Assembly (NCBI GenBank): GCA_949152475.1 | Contig: OX424567.1 | Location: 30,653,402 to 30,717,401, forward strand | DNA: 64,000 nt | DNA from: Terebella lapidaria | Lineage: Eukaryota; Annelida; Polychaeta; Terebellida; Terebellidae | Direction of reading: 5' to 3' | Part shown: positions 30,001 to 39,939 of the stretch, in pieces | Layout: each line of letters opens with the position of its first letter | Numbering within the stretch: the stretch's first letter is position 1 | The notes under the pieces: generated by a model | What the model was told of the DNA's origin: nothing | The model's database searches: none | What the model saw: the letters and a program-made list of their open reading frames with translations, nothing else | Made by a program: the position numbers and the translations under genes

Positions 30001-33000
30001 GTTAACCTAGGATGCCTCTTTAACCGGGTAACATATACGTGTTGTTTTATCAATGTCACTTATTTATGCCAACAGCTTCAAAGGAAGTTCGTTTAAACAG
30101 TACTACATGTATATTCGCAACTACTTGACATACGGCTATTTCATACTTCCATCAACATATAGCAGTTTGGATTATTGTCACCCCCGCCTGTGATATTCAC
30201 TTGGACGTGAGATGGACAAAACATTAATGTTTGCCGAAATTACCCCGGCAGCATAGTCAACAGACATCATACTGAAGAAGATACACCCGGTGATGTTTCC
30301 TGCTTTTGCTGCCTGTTCCAATATGAAATTAATTATGCTATGGGTGTCTATTATGCAACATACACATATCCATTCCCCATTTCTGCAACACCAGATGCGT
30401 AGTGCGACCTACAAGCATAATGAAAACTGCGGAGTTAGCCTGATTGTTGCTATGTTATGTAATTCATACGGTAACTTATACAAGATTGTTAAGATCAGAA
30501 CGTCCTCCACATAGCACATAAACAATCATACTTAATTATCTCCCATAATTCGCTATCGATATTAGCTATGCACAATAGGAAAAAGTGACGTGCACAAATC
30601 ATTCAGTGTTGTAACACCTTACAAAACAATCTCAAGCAAGATGCCAGCCGTGGGCATATCGACGTTCGTGTCAAAATGAGTAAACATACAAAATATCAAT
30701 AAATTGATTTTGTGTAGCGTGCCCCATACACGAACTCGCCATACACTGTACACAAAGTATTTTCTTCGATCGCGCCTAAGGTTTCGAAGTGAGCAGTCTA
30801 GGTACTTGTAGTTTTTCCTCAGAATAATTAGGGATGCCTCCATTTATCGCGATGTCGAGTTTCAAGTTGTTTCACGCGTGCATAACGGTATAATAGGGAC
30901 ATCCGGAGTTCCACGTTTAAACGCACGTTTATTTATTCGTGCCCCGTACGAATAAATCCACGTTTATGAAAGGGAGCCTTATTATTTCATTGCCCAGGTG
31001 AATACCGGGTACTCGCCGTGTATACTATGGCAAAACCAAACAAGACAAACTGCTTCGCATATTTTTATCGAAATAAAAAAAAATCCGGAGAATCTAAAAT
31101 TAGGTGAGGAGACCTAAAATATTACGGAAGAAATATACCATGTATACCATGTTTTCCAACCACAATTGACTTACCATTTCGATGTGCCAGTATTTAAGCT
31201 TTATCTTGAAAAAATATACCAGGAGTTTACTCCATACAGCTGAAACTAAGAAGGAAAAAGTTTCAACAATTTATTGATCTCCAAAATTGTTTTATTTGAC
31301 TTGAAATGGCCCAAAAGAGATACTAGTAGTGATTTGATTTATAACTAAAATATATTTCTGTCAATTAGTTAGAAAATCAGACTGGACGCCATGTGCAGAC
31401 CAGCGATTGAAGAGCAACAAAAAAATATACACTTCGCAAGAGTACATAATGATAGTCCCATGCATAAAGTAGGGAAAGGTTGTCTGACAGAGTTTGATGA
31501 AATGGCCTCCAAGTTCTAGAATTTGGCATTTCTCAACGAAAATGACTACCATTTTTGAGAACAAAATTTAGAAATCAAATTCTAGAAACACTGTTAATTC
31601 ATTTCTTCCCCAATTTTTTTAGAAAGATTCGCCCATAAACTCTAAAGATAAAAATGTGGATGGGCCTCAATGAATGGAGGGACGGCCAGACGGACGGATG
31701 CAACGCCAATAGGTTATCAGACCATATAGGGCGTGTAGCTTATGAGGCAGCAAAAACAACAAATTGATGAAATGGAAGAAAACTAAAAATTGACAAAATG
31801 TTTGAGTCTATGTCACCTTCCTTCTTATATACATAATCTGACAATGATGAGTGGCATGTACGTTATACATAATTGAATAAGTATGGGTATCGTCAGATTT
31901 ATCAGATTTTGGGACAACGCGAGCAAAATCACGATATTCATTTCACGATGAGCATTAAGGAAGCAATATTTCAATAATATGGTGACACTGAAAAGGAAAG
32001 TGCAGCTGGGATTACATAAATGTTAAATCAGCTGGGATTACATAAATGTTAAAACTTGGGTTGCTCGGTTAGCTCAGTTCGTATGTGGGCTGACTTCTGA
32101 CCAATGCAGTCGGTTTGGGCATGGGTTCAATCCCCGGCCTCGGCAGCATGTGAGGTAGTATGTGGTCGCCAAACCGGGCAAGTGGGTTTTCACAAGTTTC
32201 TCTGGTTTTCTCCCATGACAATGACCACACTTACGTCAAGATCCGAGCCAACAAGAGATGTTAATTTAAGCACATGCTTGTTCGTCAATTGTTGTAAAAT
32301 AAATAAAGTTTAAAAATGTTAAATCTTCCCAAAGTATACATGCAATGATTAATTGTACACAACTGTAGAAATACACATCTTTGGCATATACATTCACGGA
32401 TAAGGATAATCTGATGTATATTTTGCACACCACATGTAACGAATGCTGTTGAGGATACCTCACTATGTGAATGTGAAAATGAACGCCCCCCTAAACGTGA
32501 ATTTAGTCGTACGTAGGCACGAATGAATATACGTGGGTTTAAACGTGAAACTCCGGATGTCCCTAATAGCGGTCATGCGATATGATTGAAAAGTTATTAA
32601 CCAGTTTTTTATTGCTTTTGGGGGGTATTTTTCTCGTGTTGAAAGATATATCAGTATGGAGTAGGACACCATATATGTTATTCGGTTAAACATTGAACCA
32701 CCGATCGATTTAATACATTGTGTACTGACTCTTTTTCATTACTGGGAAATTAAAAACTTCGAGTACATTTGTTGGTTGTGTTTTTTTTCAGTGAACAGTG
32801 ACTAAAACAAATCGAATTTGTTTGCAAGTCTACTGAAAAAAAAACTTATGTCCATGTGAAATATCGTCCATTTTGACCTACTTATTTTTCACAGCAATGC
32901 ACTGATCCCTCGCCTTCTTGCCCCCCCCCCCCCCCCAACCCCAGCCCCATTTCTTTCCCACATTATCCACCCTTATCAGGTGACACAGTAACTATTCCAG

Positions 33001-34988
33001 GCCACGAATGTATCTCATTCCGGCCCAAGAATATTGCACCTTTCCATGATAACCTAGCAGCATGTGAAGCTCATTTTTCAATGACGGAAACCCCGCCCGC
33101 CAAGGAGCTGAGCACTAAATAATGACCACGCGCCCGCCCATCACCTATCATACCGGCCAAAATGCATACCATGAATAAAATATGCCCATTCACTGCAGGA
33201 GGGAAGGCCGGCTCCCCACGGCGGAATGTACACACTGGTAGTCAATGCCAGCATACGTCAATGTTCCCGTCAACAATTGACGAGGTGCGTTCAGTGCCGA
33301 ATTGTCATTGTTGCACCGTTGTGTTTCAATACAACAGCAACTGCAGCTACCGCGTGTCCATGCGCGGGCACAAAAGGGCGAACTGCAAACAATAATCACC
33401 ACCATGGCCGGGCAGTTTCATCAATACGCCATTGTCTTTGGGAACCCACTGACATACAGTCTATGGAACTGATGCTATAGCAATTTCGAGACTGTTCTCT
33501 TTAATAGTTCATAGGGTTTTTTTTATACTACCAACACCCAATCGAAAGCAATTATTACCTTACAATCGTGCGGGAAAAAAAAATCGGCGTGGCGCTATGT
33601 TGCGATTCGTTGTTGGTTTTGTTGATATGTTCTCTCACTTGGGTGCTTAAACAAGACCGTTATCGATTATCAGGTTATGTATAGAATTACATAGAGCAAG
33701 TGTATTTGTGTACATGTAGACTCCATATACAACACTGTGCTTGAAGGCAGGTGCATGTTGTGAAGGAGGCGAATGCTGACGAATTGCCCCCAGCGCCCTC
33801 AGTCATTGCATATCACGGTTTCTGATGTGTTCCAACCTCGATGACGTAGGTATGTCATTGCAGGCATTTCTTAATACCTTCTCGTCAATTTATTCAACAC
33901 CCAATCCAACAAAATAGAATATGACTAACAACATAATTGGATTGGGATTGTACTACGTACTCAGTTTTGAAGTTTGAGTATTGGGAATAAAATCTGAAAG
34001 CATTTTAATTTCCGTAGGCGTAAACGTATCTGAATAATTAATTGATATTATTGCCGTGAATGATGACAGTGTTAATGGCAAATTAGTATCCAACACAATT
34101 CTGTGGAGACAGATACATCAATAATAATTGATTCCCTGGAGAACGTTTCCAGTTCTACAGCTGCCACCAAAACAGTGAAAATTGCATGTACAACAATAAC
34201 CCTTCTCTGATTTACCAGCACAGCGATTTATATTTCACATATACAACAGAACTGCCACATTCTCCTCCTTGTACCAACCATACATTGTTTTCTGCAAGAA
34301 AACCTCCATGAACTCAGGTAACGACAACGTAACAGTTTAATGATTTAAAAATAGTATTAACAACACAATTATTATTACCATACATTATCAATTATAATGA
34401 CCCTGAACTGAGTTATCATTTCATTAATACATTCTACAAACAAAAGTCACGCAATTCCAACTGAATTGTTCGTTTGAACATTCGTGTTCATGTTACTATT
34501 CAGTTCCATTTTTTAAAACGTTGCCAGTTCGTGATTGCTATATAGTAGTACACAATAACGCGTAGATATGGCAGTTTTGTTGTTCACCATTTGTATCAAA
34601 GAGCTGTAATGTCTGGAGCATCAAAGGCATATAACCGTTCCGGCTCCATATGGCATATATCATTTGTGGAAAAAATACATAGATGGGCAGTACGTGTATA
34701 CAGGCAGTTTATATTCGTGTTACACAGTAACATGTATATACGGAAAAAGTCTTTTCAGGTATGAAACGTTCTGAATGAAAGTACGTATTATGCAATAGGC
34801 TGTGTCAATGTTCGTACTTTCACCCATGAAATATGCAATAAGATCAGATTGTAGAAATTAACGGTAAGGAACATATCGGAATGCCAAGTTTTTAGGAATT
34901 AGGTAACAACAGATTTTCGTGTCAGATTAGAACAATAAAAACACGTACCCACGAGGGAAGGTGCCCAGACTCTGCTAGCTTGCTTCAT
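26804..34988 (-). CDS. Quiver/Sleepless-like Ly6 protein (4 exons)
   Basis: Predicted 165-residue secreted, membrane-anchored protein from exons 34988-34949, 28901-28851, 27549-27403 and 27063-26804. The 498 coding bases are in frame, and all three junctions are phase 1. Signal peptide 1-24 (MKQASRVWAPS then LVVVLISCVVHAA). The Ly6/uPAR domain has ten cysteines (38, 41, 50, 66, 70, 88, 102, 114, 116, 121) and closes in CN. CYEC, C-DPFNAT with an N-glycosylation site at Asn55, CMKES-GNGK-CFC and EKCN closely follow Drosophila Quiver/Sleepless, which modulates K+ channels and acetylcholine receptors. A hydrophobic tail (139-160) implies a GPI anchor. The function here is inferred from the family. 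The first intron (6 kb) carries transposons. Confidence 0.85.
27403..27549 (-). CDS. QVR-like exon 3: first two fingers
   Basis: A 147-base exon between GTTGTAG and GTAAGT. Encodes TRGPVNCYECSTVKHEHYC, then GDPFNATAPTLKVVLCQEAC and AKWLRKPKY. CYEC and C-DPFN-T match the Quiver/Sleepless family. It has no long open frame of its own. Confidence 0.88.
28851..28901 (-). CDS. QVR-like exon 2: end of signal peptide
   Basis: A 51-base exon after TGTTTCTTTGCAG and before GTGAGT. Encodes VLISCVVHAADDCAST. The strong splice sites, small size and phase 1 on both sides support it. Confidence 0.82.
29500..30890. other. QVR-like intron 1, unassigned
   Basis: Mixed-composition DNA. 29520-30010 has higher GC and may be an old repeat, but I find no second copy in the window and no exon. 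Confidence 0.35.
30896..32563. mobile_element. TIR element in QVR-like intron 1 (1.67 kb)
   Basis: Starts GGGACATCCGGAGTTCCACG and ends with the inverse. The ~80-bp inverted termini both continue through ACGTTTAAAC and an ATTCGTGCC core. Flanking TAATA at 30891-30895 and 32564-32568 is a candidate target duplication. No transposase is seen. The interior contains dispersed-repeat ends (31175-31255, 31675-31735) and a SINE. Confidence 0.72.
32054..32313 (+). mobile_element. tRNA-derived SINE
   Basis: The head resembles a tRNA: box A TTAGCTCAGTT at 32069-32079 and box B GGTTCAATCCC at 32124-32134. A body follows with TTCTCTGGTTTTCTCCCATG. The A-rich tail is AAATAAATAAAG. It is bounded by a 10-bp target duplication AAATGTTAAA at 32044-32053 and 32314-32323. 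A 26-bp tandem duplication (CAGCTGGGATTACATAAATG..) lies just upstream. Its intact boxes and duplication suggest a young insertion. Confidence 0.88.
32580..34940. other. QVR-like intron 1, no other gene seen
   Basis: Contains a run of 16 C at 32921-32936 and a somewhat GC-richer patch at 33060-33420. No convincing exon. Confidence 0.4.
32921..32936. repeat. Poly-C tract (16)
   Basis: Homopolymer run of cytosines. Confidence 0.95.
34949..34988 (-). CDS. QVR-like exon 1: start of signal peptide
   Basis: ATG at 34988, 13 codons (MKQASRVWAPSLV) plus one base, donor GTACGT. Joined to exon 2 it completes a standard signal peptide (basic start, LVVVLISCVV core, AA-type cleavage near 23/24). It was chosen among upstream ATGs because phase and signal-peptide logic both fit. 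It is the least certain of the four exons. Confidence 0.65.
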
Positions 34989-36110
34989 TTCCTCAACACA
35001 CACCAGCAGAGTAACCTCTCACACAATGTACACCCTCCATACTTCTGTACTTCCGCTTTTTTATTTGATTCCTGTTTGATACTATCGGATAATCATGTTC
35101 AAGTCCACTTCCAACCACTGCATTAGCAGGCTTCAACTCTGTGCTTCCAAACTTGCGTCGTATATGCCAGGCTGGTCGCTGCCAGTACACACTGTGGCAT
35201 CAGATTTATTGTCGAGTATCACAAGCACTATTCCAGCAATATCCCTGTAAATAACCGGAAATCAGGAGCAGATTGTCACGTCAAAATATACCAATCGGTT
35301 GTCATCAAACCAGTGGAACAACATAGCGCTGTTCGTTTTTGCGAATCGTTGCTGCCGCTGAGGTTTATCCCAATACATATCGCTGTTCTGCCCGCTTTTC
35401 ACAGGAACCAACCTGTGTAGCCTCCTAACACCGCCAGGGCCTCATCCCCCAACTCGATAACCCCGCATGTGCAAGTTCGCTGCGAGAAATTCGATTTGAT
35501 CTCGATGAATGAACATCTGTTCTGTTCACTGCCGCCACAATATAGCATCCAGCGATCGTTATCCTACCGCCGGGAGTCTGGAAATATGTTCCCCAATTGT
35601 TCCGCGAATCACCATCGGAGTTTTTGCCGTATTGTAATTATGCAGTGCATTTATCTATTTCATGATTTATTTATCCCCTGGAAACTTTCCTGATCTAGCG
35701 ATATTCCATGTGTGTAATTCATCATCCGGCGTCTGTGTAGATAGATTTGTATTGCTTTCGCGTCAGTGACATTTCCTGCACGGTTGAAGTTCAGCAGTGC
35801 ATCTACATGCCACGATATGACGCGCGAAGGTTGGATTCTCTTCCGTCGTAGAGTTGGTTACTGTTCGTAGTTTTACATATGAAATTCCGATAATACAAAC
35901 ACCGGAATCACAGATATATTTGTGGAGCTGTTGCGCTGGGGCTGCACTGAGACTGTTGTTGCTTGAAAGGTGTGCATTGGGATTATTGAGTGGCCAGTCT
36001 GCCGCCATTGAAGGCGCGAATGGCAAGCGCGCAAAGTATGGAGTACGAAATGTGGCCATCTCCAGATAGGTTCAGCCCAAAATCGTGATATCATATGAAA
36101 AATTTCCGCG
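34989..36110. other. Upstream region of QVR-like gene
   Basis: Presumed promoter and leader. Open frames at 35763-36069 on either strand lack motifs. No clear core promoter element was identified. Confidence 0.35.
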
Positions 36111-36554
36111 ATGAATCGGTTTCGTAACATCATTGTAACCTTTGCACTACATTCTTCGTAATTGCAAACCCATAGCATTGTGTGAAGTTATCGATACAAT
36201 AGAGCAGACCAAAGAATGTGCAAGTCATCCATAAAAACGGCTTTTCCAACGACGTCAAGATAAAGCACCATCATCCAGCCATTTACGAAGAGTTCCTTCA
36301 AAGTGCTTTTCAGCAAAATTTATAACCCTGCTGTTTACTAACATGTATCGCTGGATTTGAAGTGCCTCAAGATAATTTATTCTCTAAGAATGTTGCATAA
36401 CCGAAACGAAGAGACAATAAGAGACATGAACCACAGAAGGGAGACTCTTGGTAACTGAGAAAAAGAGTAACTGAGCTCGGTATTTACAGAACGCACAAAT
36501 TAATAGACAGGAAATAATATATTTCAATAACATTCTGTTTAGTTCAGTCCTACT

Positions 36555-36720
36555 AGATCCCGGTCGCACGGTTAGCTCTGCTGCATTAGGTGGCTTCTCA
36601 TCAATGCAATCAGTCAAATCACGGGTTTGTTGCTCGGAATTTGACTGTGAAGACATGTGTTGCATCCAGGAAGGGCCAGGTAGAGTTCCAATCCCCAATT
36701 AAGGACTAGTGGCGAAGTAA
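36555..36720 (+). repeat. Possible decayed tRNA-SINE head
   Basis: CCCGGTCGCACGGTTAGCTC..GGTGGCTTCTCATCAATGCA weakly follows the order of the SINE at 32054 (CGGTTAGCTC..GGGCTGACTTCTGACCAATGCA). It is diverged and truncated, and could be chance. Confidence 0.25.
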
Positions 36721-37655
36721 TCAGAATCTCCGGTCGTAAAGCGTTACACAGTGAAGTTGATTCGACTAATACAATGAATATTACTGATACAATGAATATA
36801 TATTACACACGCATACTGTATACTTACAACATTTACGGCAAAATAATAGAATCTCTAATACGTGTACAAACAACTTCACAAAAGTCAAGCTATTTTTTAC
36901 AATTGTCCTTTCCTTGCGTTATATATATGAGCACACAAATCAATCAATATCCTTCGAAGTTCGAACATCAGTGCTCTCACAACAGTCGCCATCCAACACT
37001 GTCTGGAGCCAAATTCAAAGTCAACATGAACGATATCAACCTATTAAACCTGCGACTTTTGAGTGTACTGATCCATCTACAGCAGACAAACTATACATTA
37101 CAAACCAGACATGAGTTTGAATCCCATTATCCTCGAAATCTTGAATCAAAACTTTGCTTGGAATTTCACGGCCAAGGTGACGTTGCATGACCCTGCATTG
37201 AATAATGTTCAAGGTCATTTGAGGTCAAGAGGAGTTCATAAATATACATGGATCATGTGAACTTTATCTTCGAACGATGCTATCCAGTGACCGATTCACG
37301 CAGGTTATGCACAAATAATGGAACACATACATGTATGCACAGGAATTGAACTATAAATTGCCATATTCGCGAATTTAATTGCAGAGAGGTTCCAGCATAT
37401 AGGGACTCATAGAGAGTCTAAGACCAGTCGTAATGGACTGCCTTCAATATTTAAAATGGCAGTAAATGTAAAGCAATTTAAAGTACTTATTAACACATGG
37501 ACACGTTCACGTTGTAATTGCTCTTACTGTACCCTGTGTATCCTAATCCAGATGTGAAATCACAAATCTGTTTTGTTACTTGTTACCACTCTGTCGGTCA
37601 ATAGCACTTGTGCTAATGTTTTTTTTTATTCTGTATCCGACATTAAATAATTTTT

Positions 37656-37791
37656 TGTAACGTTGTGACGTGGTGTGCGCGAGTAGTGACACCACGATTA
37701 TGATGCTGCGGTGTGGACGGGTTTAAAAGACATTCGCTGACACTCCAGTAATGGGGTATACCTCTTTATCGTGGGGTCGCCGAACTTTACA
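37656..37791 (+). repeat. 5' LTR of TRIM
   Basis: 136 bp, TG..CA. Differs from the 3' copy at only a handful of positions by eye, suggesting recent insertion. Confidence 0.88.
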
Positions 37792-37968
37792 TTGGTGCCT
37801 GACCTTTCGAACCACATGGGTTCTCTCGGCGTCGCTCCCTGGTCGGCCCCTGCTGTTGACTCGCATCACCGCCGTGTGTTGTATATGATCAATACACGGC
37901 CTGTGATGTGCTCAACAGTGGGATATAGCTGACCTCGGGGACGAGGTCTCTCCGAAAGGGGAAAGCAC

Positions 37969-38104
37969 TGTAGCGTTGTGACGTGGTGTGCGCGAGTAGT
38001 GACACCACGATTATGATGCTGCGGTGTGGACGGGTTTATAGGACATTCGCTGACACTCCAGTAATGAGGTATACCTCTTTATCGTGGGGTCGCCGAACCT
38101 TACC
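37969..38104 (+). repeat. 3' LTR of TRIM
   Basis: 136 bp. Its last base is C in place of the canonical A. Confidence 0.88.
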
Positions 38105-39111
38105 TTTTTATCTTATCTTGTCTGACACACGTGGTTCCAAACGTACAATCTCAACGTACATGTAGCACCATCGTAGCCTACTTGTGAGTTTTATACTCTT
38201 TATGATGTCGACCTCCAACTGAATGACATGTATTGATATTAGTATCATCAAAATTTAGTTGTACTGGTGGTAATAGATTGATACTTACATAGCGTCCTGT
38301 GCACGGAAACACACATATGACAGAGTATGCAAATATTTTCAATTTAGCACTTTGATTACGCAGCCATCGACACCAAAACCCACAACACAAACACCTTTCT
38401 AGCTTTGGTATTCCATACTTATTGGTGACAAAGTTATCAGATGATGAGGATAACACAATAAATGACAAAGGAAAAGTCCCACATAATATTATATTTTAAT
38501 TCTCGCACCATAAAACCCATTAGGGTTGATTTAAATATGTATCAACTGTATCAAAAGGTCATTCTACACGTTTTGAGGAAGAAATCAATGTGCAGAAAGC
38601 GGGTTCAACAAGCGGTAGTGTTCAAGCCAAGTCGAAGAATGCACACTGTTGTCGTTGTTGTCGCAATTTATACCAAGGAACGTATCAGTACAAGGTACAA
38701 GCGTTCTTTCACTTACCATCAGTATCCATTATTCGCAATTGCAATTTTCGACAACAAATTTCCACTGAAATTTTACTGCTGAAATCACGAATCATGACTT
38801 TTGAATGATAACAATCAGAAAGCGAGATATATTCAAATTGCCTGGCTCTTTCAATTGTTTGAAGCGAAGTAAGGTTAAAGAATCGACTTCTGAACTGCTC
38901 CAGCAAGAGTATGTAATGTCTGGATTGCGGTCCAACAATTATTTAATGTATGGTCATTACTATGGTATATTTGGGAGTTACATCCGTCACTCGTAAGCTA
39001 GATGATATCCCATTAGGTTTGTGTCTCGAAAGCAGGTGTCGCTTGTTTGAGAGAAAGGTCAGCTGAAAATATGTGATATTATATGGGTTATTTTGACAAC
39101 AGATGTTCGAT

Positions 39112-39937
39112 ATGGTTGGCTTCTATCTGCCAAAAATTTTGAGTTTTGCTCCCGAGAAAAGATTCAAAGAAGAAATTTAAAATAGAGTCAATTTCAACAC
39201 CACTAAAATATTTTCGATGCGTCTAAAACTTTTTCGATGCATTTTAAAATATTTTCGATGCGTCTAAAACTATTCTCGATGCGTCTAAAATATTTTCGAT
39301 GCGTCTAAAACCGTTTCCGATGCGGCTGAAACATTTCCGACGTGTGCAATTCGAAAATGCTTCATGTTTAAGATGTACCTAATAATTTCCTATGCATAAA
39401 CATCAGAGCAGTTTCATATGCATCTTAAATTATTTTCTATGCATCGAAAATGTTTTAGACGCATCGAAAATGTTTAAGATGCGTCGGAAATGTTTTCGAC
39501 GCGTCAGAAATGTTTCGACGCATCGAAAATGTTTTAGACGTGTCGGAAATGTTTTAGACGCGTCGGAAATGTTTATGACGCGTCTAAAATGTTCTCGACG
39601 CGTCTGAGATGTTTATGATGCATCGGAATTGTTTTCGACGCATCTTAAATTATTTTCTATGCATCGAAAATGTTTTAGACGCATCGAAAATGTTTAAGAT
39701 GCGTCGGAAATGTTTTCGACGCGTCAGAAATGTTTCGACGCATCGAAAATGTTTTAGACGCGTCGGAAATGTTTATGACGCGTCTAAAATGTTCTCGACG
39801 CGTCTGAGATGTTTATGATGCATCGGAATTGTTTTCGACGCGTCGATAATTATTTCCGACGTGTTAATATTTGTAATTTTAATTCTAGCTGGAGCAAAAA
39901 TCTAAACTACTAATTGTGGCAGATAGAAGCCACCGTA
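39112..39937. mobile_element. MITE-like element of inverted minisatellite arrays
   Basis: The termini TGGCTTCTATCTGCCA (39117-39132) and the inverse (39917-39932) sit between copies of GTTCGAT (39105-39111, 39938-39944), a candidate 7-bp target duplication. The left interior (39195-39345) repeats TTTTCGATGCGTCTAAAA; the right interior (39420-39860) repeats its inverse, TTTTAGACGCATCGAAAA. Within the right array a ~210-bp block is directly duplicated (39420-39630 and 39642-39840). The whole element can fold back on itself. The methionine-poor Arg/Phe-rich frames it creates (39392-39818) are not genes. Confidence 0.78.
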
Positions 39938-39939
39938 GT

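Larger units (their letters stand above)
37656..38104 (+). mobile_element. TRIM: miniature LTR retrotransposon (449 bp)
   Basis: Two 136-bp direct repeats, 37656-37791 and 37969-38104, flank 177 bp. Each repeat starts TGTA[A/G]CGTTGTGACGTGG; the left one ends in CA as expected of LTRs. A TGGTGCCTGACC primer-binding-like site begins two bases after the left LTR, and a purine tract AAAGGGGAAAG (37955-37965) lies just before the right LTR. TTTTT on both sides (37651-37655, 38105-38109) is a 5-bp target duplication. No protein is encoded. All LTR-element landmarks are present in miniature, so it moved using enzymes from another element. The LTR contains a hairpin (GTGGTGT..ACACCAC). Confidence 0.88.

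Noticed and set aside
32069..32134. Functional tRNA gene
   Set aside because: Boxes A and B are present, but the cloverleaf is not intact and the sequence continues into a SINE body with tail and target duplication.
39392..39818. Two near-identical 70-codon frames rich in Arg, Phe and Cys
   Set aside because: They arise from the duplicated minisatellite block in the MITE-like element.
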